Virus record (IMG/VR): IMGVR_UViG_3300049215_000066 | Span: 1-40,699 of that record | Length of the DNA: 40,699 nucleotides | Source of the DNA: a virus | Direction: 5' to 3' (one strand) | Part shown: piece after piece, positions 15,010 to 21,937 of the stretch | How positions within the stretch are numbered: the first letter of the stretch is position 1 | How the letters are laid out: every line of letters begins with the position of its first letter | Program-made: the position numbers and the translations under genes | Notes under the pieces: model-generated | Told to the model about the DNA's origin: nothing | What the model saw: the letters and a program-made list of their open reading frames with translations, nothing else | The model's database searches: none

Positions 15010-16919
15010 CCGGCACAGCACTTGTTCCCGCGAACACGGCCGGCCAGCCGGTCAATACTTCGCAGATCGACACCGGCCTCGTCTGGCCGAACGGCATGCC
15101 GATCATCCGCGAAGTCATGACGGAGAAGATCGCCGCGGCCGCGCTGACGGGCGTGCGCCAGGCGGTAAGCTGGCAGGTCACGCCCGGTCTCGATCCCTGC
15201 GGACTCGCCACGCTGTTGATGGAAGCGATCGACGGCGACCCGCAGGCTTACATGCAGCTCGCCGAAGAGATCGAGGAAAAGGACCTGCAATATGCGTCGG
15301 TGCTTGGCACGCGCAAGCGCCAGGTCGCGCAACTCGACATCACGGTCGCCGCGCCGCCCGGTGGCGATCCGATCGACAAGGAAATCACCGCGGCTGTCCA
15401 GGCTGAACTGGTCGACTCGGGCCTTATCCAGGGCGCGCTGTTCGACATGCTCGACTCGGTGGGCAAAGGCTATTCGGGCACCGAGATCATCTGGGACCTC
15501 CAGGGAAGCCACTGGGGCATTGCATCGCTCGACTATGTCGATCCGCGGTTCTTCCGCTTCGACCGTCCGACGCGGCGCGTTCCTTTGCTGCGCGCCGACA
15601 ATGACGGCGGCATAGGTCTGCCGCTGCCGCCGTACAAATTTGCGTGGCTGCAGGTCAAAGCGAAGTCGGGCATTCCCGTGCGCAACGGCCTCGTTCGTCC
15701 CGTCGCCTGGGCGTGGATGTTCAAGAACTTCGCGTTGAAGGATTGGGTCCAGTTCTGCGAAGTGTTCGGCATGCCGTTGCGCGTCGGCAAATTCGCGCCA
15801 GGCGCGAGCGAAGCGGACAAGGATGCGTTGCTGCAGGCGGTTGCGTCTCTTTCGTCCGACGCGGCCTGCATCATCCCGTCGAACATGGAGATCGCGTTCC
15901 AGGAGACCGGCGCCAAAGGCGGCAGCGGCGATGTGCATGGCGCGCTCACCGATTATCTCGACAAGCAGATCTCCAAGATCGTGCTCGGCCAGACGAGCAC
16001 GACCGACGCGACACCCGGCAAGCTCGGCGGCGCGAACGAAGCCACCGAAGTGCGCGAGGATATCGAGCGCTCGGACGCCTATGCGGTTTCTGTTTGTTTG
16101 AACCGCGACGTGGTCGCGCCGTTCTGTTTCCTCAATTACGGACCGCGCCCGAAATATCCCACGATCCGCGTCGGCCGCAGCGAGCCGAAAAACGCCGCGC
16201 TGATGGTCGACACCGCGACCAAGCTTGTTCCCTTCGGCTTCAAGGTCGCACAGGCTGATATCCGCGACGCAGTCGGTTTCAGCACGCCTGGTCCCGATGA
16301 CGAGTTGCTCACTTCGCCTGGCGCCGGCGCTGGCGTGCCGCCGGCGAATGCAACCAACGTCCCGCTTGCCGATCTCAACTACGATCTCAACACGACGCGG
16401 CGCGCGCATCTGCTGGCTTATGAGCTGCTCGCGGTCGAGGAACGCGACGCGATCGAGCATGTAACAACGGCGAAGATCGCAGACTACAAGACGCTGATGG
16501 GGCCTGCCGTCGAACAGATCCTCGCGACCGCGAAGGCATCGACCGGCTTTGACGATTTCCAGAAGCGCCTGCGCACGATCAATCCGAACATGACGCCGCT
16601 GGCCACAAGCCTCGCATCGCTCACCTTCCAGGCATTCGCCGGCGGCGCTGTCGGCCGCGAGATCGAAGACCGTCCGATCCGCTCGCTCGCGAGCGCCGAC
16701 CCCTACGGCGATGTCGAATACGCCGATCCCGGCTATCAGCCCGACAGGAAGAAGCGCTATCCCGTTGACACCGAAGAGCACATCCGCGCGGCGTGGAGTT
16801 ACATCAACAAAACCGGCAATCAGTCCGCGTACAGTTCCGACCAGGTCGACAAGATCAAAGCGAAGATCATCTCAGCGTGGAAAAAGAAGATTGATCCCGC
16901 GGGACCGCCCTCGGCCTGA
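15006..16919 (+). CDS. Portal protein (Mu gp29-like, DUF935) with fused C-terminal domain
   Basis: 637 residues against about 500 for ordinary DUF935 portals. The portal body is typical: IIREVMTEKI near the start, then GTRKRQVAQLDITVAAPPGG, LVRPVAWAWMFKNFALKDWV and KIVLGQTSTTDATPGKLGGA. The extra C-terminal 66 residues (572-637) match the DUF6582-type tail often found on phage head proteases: YADPGYQPDRKKRYPVDTEE, then HIRAAWSYINK and KIISAWKKKIDP. The portal dodecamer forms the DNA-entry vertex and docks the terminase. Start fixed by the ATGA overlap with the mini-ORF. Confidence 0.93.
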   Translation: MTGTALVPANTAGQPVNTSQIDTGLVWPNGMPIIREVMTEKIAAAALTGVRQAVSWQVTPGLDPCGLATLLMEAIDGDPQAYMQLAEEIEEKDLQYASVLGTRKRQVAQLDITVAAPPGGDPIDKEITAAVQAELVDSGLIQGALFDMLDSVGKGYSGTEIIWDLQGSHWGIASLDYVDPRFFRFDRPTRRVPLLRADNDGGIGLPLPPYKFAWLQVKAKSGIPVRNGLVRPVAWAWMFKNFALKDWVQFCEVFGMPLRVGKFAPGASEADKDALLQAVASLSSDAACIIPSNMEIAFQETGAKGGSGDVHGALTDYLDKQISKIVLGQTSTTDATPGKLGGANEATEVREDIERSDAYAVSVCLNRDVVAPFCFLNYGPRPKYPTIRVGRSEPKNAALMVDTATKLVPFGFKVAQADIRDAVGFSTPGPDDELLTSPGAGAGVPPANATNVPLADLNYDLNTTRRAHLLAYELLAVEERDAIEHVTTAKIADYKTLMGPAVEQILATAKASTGFDDFQKRLRTINPNMTPLATSLASLTFQAFAGGAVGREIEDRPIRSLASADPYGDVEYADPGYQPDRKKRYPVDTEEHIRAAWSYINKTGNQSAYSSDQVDKIKAKIISAWKKKIDPAGPPSA

Positions 16920-16927
16920 GTCGTCCG

Positions 16928-17680
16928 ATGGCTGATCTCACATTCGACAACATCTCGCCGGAAGCCGCGCTGCAGGCATGGCAACAGCGGGCGGCCAATC
17001 CGCTGCCGGCTTATTCGTGGTGGGATGTCTGGCAGCAACAGCACAGCCAAGCCTTCACCGTCGCCAAGTCGGCCGGCGCCGATGTGCTCGATGACATCGC
17101 CGGCGCAGTCGAGAACGCGATCGCCAATGGCGAGACCTTCGACCAGTTTGTTTCCGACATCGAGCCGGTCCTGGTCGAGAAAGGCTGGTGGGGACAAGGT
17201 CCGGCATTCGATCCGGAGACTGGCGAAATCAACATCGCGCAGCTCGGCTCGCTCAACCGCCTGCGCATCATCTACGACACCAATCTGCGCATGAGCTACG
17301 CGGCCGGGAAATGGGCGAGCATCGAGAGGAACAAGGGCGATCTCCCGTACCTCATGTACACGCACACGACTTCCCTGCATCCGCGCGCCGAGCATCTGGC
17401 ATGGGATGGGATATGCCTGCCGGTCGATGACGAATGGTGGGACACTCATTATCCGCCAAACGATTTTGGCTGTAAGTGCGGCGTGATCGCGCTCACGCGC
17501 CAGCAATACGCGTCGATGGACGGCTCGGGACTGATCACGACGTCGGCGCCGCAGACGATCTGGCAGGACATCGTCAACCCGCGAACTGGGATTGTGACCC
17601 CGACGCCTGAGGGCATCGGCGCGGGGTTCGCTTACAATGTCGGGAAGGCGTTTCTGGCAGCGCTGGGAGGAACTTCCTAA
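16928..17680 (+). CDS. Head morphogenesis protein (Mu F / SPP1 gp7 family)
   Basis: 250 residues. The family core is visible: RLRIIYDTNLRMSYAAGKW, then LMYTHTTSLHPRAEHLAWDG and WDTHYPPNDFGCKCGVIAL, the conserved HxxW...PPNxFGCxC pattern. Mu F is a minor capsid component at or near the portal. It starts 9 bases after the portal stop. Its stop overlaps by three bases with the stop of the leftward gene at 17677-18021, so the two are convergent. Confidence 0.92.
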   Translation: MADLTFDNISPEAALQAWQQRAANPLPAYSWWDVWQQQHSQAFTVAKSAGADVLDDIAGAVENAIANGETFDQFVSDIEPVLVEKGWWGQGPAFDPETGEINIAQLGSLNRLRIIYDTNLRMSYAAGKWASIERNKGDLPYLMYTHTTSLHPRAEHLAWDGICLPVDDEWWDTHYPPNDFGCKCGVIALTRQQYASMDGSGLITTSAPQTIWQDIVNPRTGIVTPTPEGIGAGFAYNVGKAFLAALGGTS

Positions 17681-18021
17681 TTGTCCTGCTGAAGCTTGAC
17701 TTTCGCCAGCATGACAGTCTTGACCCACTTTCCCGGTGGTACATGGTTTTCCATCAGCTTGATTTCCATGCCCCGTGCCTCAGCGAGCGGAATATCGGCG
17801 GCTGCAGATATCTGCATTGCCATGCCTTCGAGTGCCTCATCGCTATATCCTGTCGCGTAAATCACATTTGCGTTGTGACGTGCCAAGACGAGATTTTGCT
17901 CCGGCGTTTTCTTGTTGGCGATAGCGATCCCCATCACGACGAACGTGCAGAGAACCACGGCCGAGCCCAACGTCCACACGATTGCAGTATTGCGCGAACG
18001 GACTGCCTCGGTTTGGGACAT
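17677..18021 (-). CDS. Leftward membrane-anchored accessory protein, 114 aa
   Basis: The ATG at 18021 follows a very strong GGGAGGGGAAG site, so it is preferred over the upstream ATG at 18036. One membrane helix (IVWTLGSAVVLCTFVVMGIA, about 14-34) leads a soluble part with SDEALEGMAMQISAAADIPL and a basic C-terminus. It is the only gene besides the repressor on the reverse strand and ends against the F gene. The combination of reverse orientation, own ribosome site and likely own promoter fits a moron expressed from the prophage. Function unknown; not a recognised exclusion family. Confidence 0.75.
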   Translation of the reverse strand: MSQTEAVRSRNTAIVWTLGSAVVLCTFVVMGIAIANKKTPEQNLVLARHNANVIYATGYSDEALEGMAMQISAAADIPLAEARGMEIKLMENHVPPGKWVKTVMLAKVKLQQDN

Positions 18022-18045
18022 CTTCCCCTCCCTCAATTCATGCCC

Positions 18046-18073
18046 GATCTAAGCACGTTTTGGGGCCGCTCAA
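18046..18073 (-). promoter_or_regulatory. Possible sigma70-like promoter of the leftward gene
   Basis: On the reverse strand TTGAGC (18073-18068) and TAGATC (18051-18046) are 16 bases apart, about 25 bases before the Shine-Dalgarno of the 114-aa gene. The -35 is good and the -10 weak. A promoter is expected here because the gene is reverse and isolated. Confidence 0.3.
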
Positions 18074-18155
18074 GAGCCCCTTGAAGAAGGAAATTTGCGG
18101 GCATATGGTTAAGCCGCTTCGCGATGCGGAGCCGGGAGTAGAGGCCCGAACGAAA

Positions 18156-18187
18156 AAGGCGCCACGCGCGCCTCGGCTTTTGCCGGG
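18156..18187 (+). terminator. Possible terminator hairpin in the accessory island
   Basis: An A-run (18152-18156) precedes GGCGC (18157-18161), loop, GCGCC (18167-18171), and TTTT follows at 18177-18180. An alternative fold pairs CCTCGGC (18170-18176) with GCCGGGG (18181-18187) around that TTTT loop. The two folds exclude each other, as in an attenuator. It would insulate the island from antisense read-through of the head operon. Confidence 0.4.
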
Positions 18188-18270
18188 GCGTATTCGTTTG
18201 GTCGGCGCTGGGCGGGATGCCTTAGGGCATGCCGCGTCGCCTTTTCCGCGGTCCTCTAACCTGTCCAGCG

Positions 18271-18303
18271 CCGGCCGCCACGCTTAGAGGCGTGGCGAGC
18301 CGG
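18271..18303 (+). other. Very stable hairpin upstream of the Bro-N gene
   Basis: CCGGC-CGCCACGC (18271-18283) pairs with GCGTGGCG-a-GCCGG (18290-18303), 13 base pairs with one bulged A and loop TTAGAG. It ends 9 bases before the GAGGAG ribosome site of the gene at 18327. There is no T-run, so an intrinsic terminator is unlikely; a leader structure or protein-binding dyad are the alternatives. Confidence 0.5.
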
Positions 18304-18326
18304 CTCAATGCAGAGGAGTCGAAAAG

Positions 18327-18776
18327 GTGAAACTCATCATGAATGCGGTCTTCGAGCCTCGCGGATCGAAGCCAATCAATGTGCCGATCTTCGAACAAGG
18401 CGGCAGGAAATGGATCCGGGGAACATCGGTCGCCGAAGCGCTCGGCTATAAAAACAAGACCGAGTCCATCCGTAAGAAAAGCAAGCGCAATTCCGAACAC
18501 ATGGAGAGTTTGCTTATAAAGCTCGAACATGAGGGATCGCGCCGGGAGGGCGGTCGCCTCGGAGCGCCAGTTCGATTTTTCACTTTGCGAAGCGCTATGA
18601 TGCTCGCTGCACGGGATCATTGTCAGGCACAGCGCGGCGTCGATTTCATTTTGTTCCTGAACAAAATAGAGGACGGAGACGGCCAGCCTGCCGCTCAGCC
18701 CGCGCGCCCGGCCTATCTCGACATGCCTCTCTCGCTTCTCCTGCGCGAATGGTTCTGGGGAGGGCGCAATGTGTGA
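18327..18776 (+). CDS. Bro-N domain protein, antirepressor-like, 149 aa
   Basis: GTG start at 18327 with GAGGAG 8 bases upstream (an in-frame ATG at 18339 is possible). The Bro-N pattern is clear: NVPIFEQGGRKWIRGTSVAE, then ALGYKNKTESIRKKSKRN, then FFTLRSAMMLAARDHCQAQR. Bro-N proteins are phage antirepressors or DNA-binding regulators, usually with a second C-terminal domain; here only a Pro/Ala-rich tail follows. Location in the late region, far from the repressor, is unusual. Confidence 0.75.
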   Translation: MKLIMNAVFEPRGSKPINVPIFEQGGRKWIRGTSVAEALGYKNKTESIRKKSKRNSEHMESLLIKLEHEGSRREGGRLGAPVRFFTLRSAMMLAARDHCQAQRGVDFILFLNKIEDGDGQPAAQPARPAYLDMPLSLLLREWFWGGRNV

Positions 18777-18948
18777 GCGAACTATCGACATGGACAAGCT
18801 CGAAGACGGCATCGCAATGCTTCGTACCATCGGCGATCTGACCTGCCACACCGGTACGCTGGGCGACGTGGACGCCGGCGATCTGGCCATCACACTGCGC
18901 GTGATCCACGACCAGATACGCGAAGCCGTGCTCGGTAAGGCGGCGTAG
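18769..18948 (+). CDS. Small helical protein, 59 aa
   Basis: ATG at 18769 overlapping the Bro-N stop by eight bases; an internal ATG at 18790 is an alternative. The product is two acidic helices (MDKLEDGIAMLRTIGDLTC, then AGDLAITLRVIHDQIREAVL). Probably made together with the Bro-N protein. No family recognised. Confidence 0.55.
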   Translation: MCERTIDMDKLEDGIAMLRTIGDLTCHTGTLGDVDAGDLAITLRVIHDQIREAVLGKAA

Positions 18949-18956
18949 CGGATGGG

Positions 18957-18986
18957 CGGGACGGCTGGCGGGAAACAGCCGTCCCG
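18957..18986 (+). other. 11-bp perfect hairpin between two accessory genes
   Basis: CGGGACGGCTG (18957-18967) and CAGCCGTCCCG (18976-18986) are perfect inverted copies around the loop GCGGGAAA. It lies just before the ATG at 18993. No T-run follows, so it is either an RNA leader structure or an operator. Confidence 0.55.
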
Positions 18987-18992
18987 TGCCTA

Positions 18993-19538
18993 ATGCCGAA
19001 TCGAGAGGAGACGACACCTGCGGCGCGGCTCGCGGCGAGCGCCGGAGACAAGGGAATGGAATTGATTGACACGCGGCACTTCAACAATGCGGCGATCCGC
19101 ATCTATCGCCATGAAGGAAAAATCTGGATGCCGGCGCACGACATCGAACGCGCGCTCGGGCTGCCAAAGGAAGCATTCGGCGCTATGGTTCACAACGACG
19201 CGACCGAAGAAAGGCGGAAGGCCCGCAAAGCGGGTCTCACGGGAGCCAAGCTGTACAAGGAAGCTACCAGAGCGGCCGAAAAACAGGCGCGGGAGCAATG
19301 GGGCAACGAGACGATGCTGTTCGGGCGCAAGACAACGCGCACGCACAAGCATTTCGGTAAGCGTACGGGCCGCGAGGTCGAAAGGCAGGCGGAGGATGTC
19401 GAAGGCGTAAACTGGAAGATGACCTGCGAGGGCGCGCGCCGGTTTGCGCTTAAGAGCCTCGCGGCGACGGGCCGCGAATACATTTTTTGGGTTGACGCAC
19501 TTCAGGTAGAGTTAACGAACGCCGCCGCCCAAAAGTAG
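18993..19538 (+). CDS. Regulator-like accessory protein with Bro-N-like N-terminus, 181 aa (or 160 aa)
   Basis: The frame opens at ATG 18993, but ATG 19056 is preceded by GACAAGGGA and begins the ordered part, so it may be the true start (160 aa). The N-terminal region (AAIRIYRHEGKIWMPAHDIE, then RALGLPKEAFGAMVH) follows the Bro-N pattern of a short sheet then a helix-turn-helix-like pair. The rest is highly basic (RTHKHFGKRTGREVERQAED) and suits nucleic-acid binding. It ends next to the candidate structured RNA. Identity is by pattern only. Confidence 0.6.
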   Translation: MPNREETTPAARLAASAGDKGMELIDTRHFNNAAIRIYRHEGKIWMPAHDIERALGLPKEAFGAMVHNDATEERRKARKAGLTGAKLYKEATRAAEKQAREQWGNETMLFGRKTTRTHKHFGKRTGREVERQAEDVEGVNWKMTCEGARRFALKSLAATGREYIFWVDALQVELTNAAAQK

Positions 19539-19539
19539 A

Positions 19540-19795
19540 AAATAAACCACCTTTTAAGGTGTTGCGCAGGGCGCGGGTCACGACGTGTGGTGCCGCGCCC
19601 AAGCATTTGGGCCGTAGGACGCGCTAGGAGCGATGTTCGAGGCGCGGGCGGCATCTTTACCCTATTCGATACCTTTCGTCGCTGTACGGCCCTGCTAGGT
19701 ATCTTTGCAGCTTCTTTAGAAACCGGCGACCTGCGGGGACGCGCTCGGCGAGCGCGGGAGGGCGTTCCGGCCCCGCTCCGTTAACATTAACGGTA
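19540..19795 (+). ncRNA. Candidate structured RNA with a predicted pseudoknot
   Basis: A 456-base gene-free gap starts here. Perfect helices seen by eye: CACCTT/AAGGTG (19548-19561); GGGCGCGG/CCGCGCCC (19569-19576 with 19593-19600); GGGCCGTA/TACGGCCC (19609-19616 with 19685-19692), enclosing CGCGCT/GGCGCG (19620-19625 with 19641-19646); GATACCT/AGGTATC (19668-19674 with 19697-19703), which crosses the previous helix as a pseudoknot; GCGGGG/CCCCGC (19733-19738 with 19771-19776) enclosing GCGCTC/GAGCGC (19741-19746 with 19750-19755); and CCGTTAA/TTAACGG (19778-19793) followed by TAAATTT, perhaps its 3' end. I do not match it to a known RNA class. Confidence 0.5.
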
Positions 19796-19848
19796 AATTT
19801 CTAACCAGTTCAGGCGGGTCAACTCGGCGGCTGGACAAGATCGCCGAA

Positions 19849-19912
19849 CGGGGTCACCGTGACGCGTCCCCTCGCGGACCCCGGCCGGACGGTCGCTCGG
19901 CGCCGTCCGGCC
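19849..19912 (+). other. Two hairpins between the RNA-like region and the protease promoter
   Basis: CGGGGTC (19849-19855) pairs with GACCCCG (19877-19883), and GGCCGGACGG (19883-19892) pairs perfectly with CCGTCCGGCC (19903-19912) around a 10-base loop. The first contains a GGGGTCA half-site like those in the proposed Mor sites. No ORF is credible here. They may insulate the island transcript from the head operon. Confidence 0.45.
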
Positions 19913-19938
19913 ATCCTGCTCTTCCTTTCCATCGTGCG

Positions 19939-19994
19939 CGGGGTCATCTGACCCCGTTAGCGCCTGTTCCCGCCTTCGCCATGTTCGCGGTCCG
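19939..19994 (+). promoter_or_regulatory. Probable Mor/C-dependent promoter of the head operon (Mu PI equivalent)
   Basis: CGGGGTCA (19939-19946) and TGACCCCG (19949-19956) form a perfect dyad centred at 19947.5. At the same distance from the centre where the lysis promoter has TAATGT (9731-9736), this region has CCATGT (19979-19984). A start 43 bases from the centre falls at about 19991, just before the protease ATG. In Mu, a C-activated promoter lies directly before gene I. The site shares GGGGTCA with 9691-9697 and 19850-19856. Confidence 0.5.
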
Positions 19995-21143
19995 ATGGAT
20001 CGTGATCTCAACACCGCGCTGCACCTGTTCGCGCTCTCTGCCGTCAACGGCAACGCGCCCGGCTGGATACAGCTCACGCCGAACCTGACGTCTTTCTCGA
20101 CGAAAGACGGCCGCGGGCCTTTCACGATCAAGAGCGCAGCGGATGTAATTCGTACATCGTTGCAGGGCGGACCTATCGGCATCGACTACGACCACGCGAC
20201 AGACCTGGCGGCGAAAGCCGGCATCTCCGCGCCGGCGGCCGGATGGATCGAGGAAATCGCCGAGCACGGTCCTGGTAACGAACCGGGGCTGTGGGGCCGC
20301 GTCGAGTGGACAACCACGGGCGCGCAGCGCGTCGGCGGCAAAGAGTATCGTTACATCTCGCCCGTGCTGCTTTCGAGCAAAGACGGAACGCTGGTCGCGA
20401 TCGGCCGCGCCGCGCTCACCAACGACCCGGCCCTTGTGATGAAGGGCCTCTTTTCAATCCAGGAGATGGATGACGTGAACAGGAAAGCACTTTGCGATGC
20501 GCTCGGTCTCGCGGGAACAGCCAGCGACAGCGACGTCCTTGCCGCCGTGAAGAACGGTTCGGCCGACACGAAGAAGAAGCTCGCCTCCGCGCTCGGTATT
20601 CCCGAAAGCGCGAGCGACGATGATCTCATGTCGGCCGTAAAGAAGGTCGGTGCCCAGGCTTCGACGCTCGCGAATGTTGGGCGCGTCCTTAAGGCCGCCG
20701 GCCTCTCGGGCGACACGCTCGATGAAACAACCACGACAGCCCTTTGTGCCAGGCTCAGCACGGCTCCCGACGCGCAAGGTGCGGCCGCCAAGGCGCAAAC
20801 ACTTCAGACACAGGTCGACGACCTGCAGAAGCAGCTCGCTTCGCTCAATATGGCATTCGCCGGCAGCACGGCGACGAAGGAAGTCGAAGCCGCGATCGCG
20901 GCCGGCAAGCTTACGCCGGCGCAGAAGGATTGGGCCGTCGACTACTGCGCGCGCGATCCGGATGGCTTCAAGAAATTCGTCGGCAACCAGCCTGTGATCC
21001 TGAAAGACGGCCGCGTTGTCGAAGGCGCGCCTCCCGGTCCCGAGACGCTGACAGCCGACGAAAAGACGATCTGCGCGAAGATGGGCCTCAAGGAAGAGGA
21101 CTTCAAGCGCACGCGCGCAACCATGCAGAAGGAGTCCGCATAA
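19995..21143 (+). CDS. Capsid maturation protease/scaffold (Mu I family)
   Basis: 382 residues. The protease part (about 1-155) has the family landmarks IGIDYDHATDLAAKAG, APAAGWIEEI and EYRYISPVLLSS. A long helical scaffold part follows, with a coiled coil (AKAQTLQTQVDDLQKQLASL, about 255-280) and a conserved-looking C-terminus. Mu I cuts itself and the scaffold during head maturation. The ATG at 19995 is close to the inferred start of transcription and lacks a clear ribosome site. TAATG overlap with the next gene. Confidence 0.92.
   Translation: MDRDLNTALHLFALSAVNGNAPGWIQLTPNLTSFSTKDGRGPFTIKSAADVIRTSLQGGPIGIDYDHATDLAAKAGISAPAAGWIEEIAEHGPGNEPGLWGRVEWTTTGAQRVGGKEYRYISPVLLSSKDGTLVAIGRAALTNDPALVMKGLFSIQEMDDVNRKALCDALGLAGTASDSDVLAAVKNGSADTKKKLASALGIPESASDDDLMSAVKKVGAQASTLANVGRVLKAAGLSGDTLDETTTTALCARLSTAPDAQGAAAKAQTLQTQVDDLQKQLASLNMAFAGSTATKEVEAAIAAGKLTPAQKDWAVDYCARDPDGFKKFVGNQPVILKDGRVVEGAPPGPETLTADEKTICAKMGLKEEDFKRTRATMQKESA
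20475..21143 (+). CDS. Possible internal start for a separate scaffold protein (Mu Z equivalent)
   Basis: Within the protease gene, AGGAG at 20461-20465 is followed in frame by ATG 20466 (no spacing) and GTG 20475 (9-base spacing). Initiation here would give about 222 residues containing only the helical scaffold region (VNRKALCDALGLAGTASDSD onward). In Mu the scaffold Z is made from the 3' part of gene I in the same frame. The join also follows the end of the protease domain. Inferred, not proven. Confidence 0.45.
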   Translation: MNRKALCDALGLAGTASDSDVLAAVKNGSADTKKKLASALGIPESASDDDLMSAVKKVGAQASTLANVGRVLKAAGLSGDTLDETTTTALCARLSTAPDAQGAAAKAQTLQTQVDDLQKQLASLNMAFAGSTATKEVEAAIAAGKLTPAQKDWAVDYCARDPDGFKKFVGNQPVILKDGRVVEGAPPGPETLTADEKTICAKMGLKEEDFKRTRATMQKESA

Positions 21144-21913
21144 TGGCGCTTACCCAGGACCGCGACACCAAAGAGCGAAGCGGCAACGCCTATTCGCTCG
21201 GCGTAGCTGCGGGAAAGCTCATTTATGCCGGCGCCATCGTTTGTCTGGATGCCAATGGCAACGCCACGCCGGGCGCGGCAGCGGTCGGGCTTATCTGTCT
21301 CGGCCGCGCCGAGCAGCAGGCCGACAATTCGCTGGGCATCGCGGGCGCGATCAGCGTCAACATCTTCCGCGGCGTATTCCGCTGGGAGAATTCTGCTGGC
21401 GGTGACGCGATCACGGAAGAAAGCATCGGTGAGAAGTGTTACATCGTCGACGATCAGACAGTGGCACTCACCGGCGCAGCCGGCACGCGCAGCGTCGCGG
21501 GCACTGTGTTCGACGTTGATAGTGCGGGCGTCTGGGTCGACACGCGCGTTCCGGGCGAACAGCGCAAGACCTATTTGACGCTGAACCTCGCCGATCTCCT
21601 CGGCGCCGACGCGGCTGTCTATCACATCGCATCTCCGGTTTCGGGCCGCATCACGAAGTACTGGTCGAACCTGTCGGGCGCCCTGGCGACGGGCAATGCG
21701 ACGGCCACCGGCAAGATCGGCGGCGTGGCCATCACCAATGGCGTGCTGACGATGGTCCAGGCCGGTTCGGCCGCCGGCCAGGTCAACAGCCAGGCGCCGA
21801 CCAGCGACGGCACGAACGCCGTCGATGTGGGCTCCGATATCAGCTTCACGATCGGCGGCACGAATACCGCCAACAGATCGGCGACCGTCGTCATCGAAAT
21901 CACGCGCAACTAA
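21143..21913 (+). CDS. Capsid decoration/cement-like protein, 256 aa
   Basis: The ATG shares a base with the protease stop. Residues 1-130 follow the cement-protein pattern of phage heads (LGVAAGKLIYAGAIVCLDAN, then VGLICLGRAEQQADN), a small beta barrel. Residues about 140-256 form a second beta domain (KYWSNLSGALATGNATATGK) with Ser/Thr/Gly-rich loops. Position between protease and capsid is that of head decoration genes. The two-domain form is inferred from composition. Confidence 0.75.
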   Translation: MALTQDRDTKERSGNAYSLGVAAGKLIYAGAIVCLDANGNATPGAAAVGLICLGRAEQQADNSLGIAGAISVNIFRGVFRWENSAGGDAITEESIGEKCYIVDDQTVALTGAAGTRSVAGTVFDVDSAGVWVDTRVPGEQRKTYLTLNLADLLGADAAVYHIASPVSGRITKYWSNLSGALATGNATATGKIGGVAITNGVLTMVQAGSAAGQVNSQAPTSDGTNAVDVGSDISFTIGGTNTANRSATVVIEITRN

Positions 21914-21937
21914 TCCGGCGCGAGAGAGGGAACAAAC

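Larger units (their letters stand above)
18022..18326. other. 305-base gap with several stable hairpins
   Basis: No convincing gene. It contains the probable leftward promoter (18046-18073), a GC hairpin CCGC/GCGG around 18115-18130 in a CGCTTCGCG context, the two-form hairpin at 18156-18187, a small ATGCC/GGCAT hairpin near 18218-18232, and the 13-bp hairpin at 18271-18303. A frame from ATG 18105 exists but its composition looks non-coding. Confidence 0.5.

Noticed and set aside
13523-16781. Long reverse-strand open frames (562 and 640 codons) opposite terminase and portal
   Set aside because: Shadow frames of genes with clear family motifs on the forward strand; no domain patterns and no ribosome sites.
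18105-18287. Forward frame through the 18022-18326 gap
   Set aside because: No ribosome site, Arg/Pro/Gly-rich shadow composition, and it runs through three hairpins.
19587-19784. 65-codon forward ORF in the RNA-like region
   Set aside because: No ribosome site, Arg-rich composition, and the bases are better explained by perfectly paired helices.
17677-19994. Diversity-generating retroelement
   Set aside because: The large non-coding stretch and hairpins prompted a search for a reverse transcriptase and template/variable repeats near the fibre genes; none is visible.
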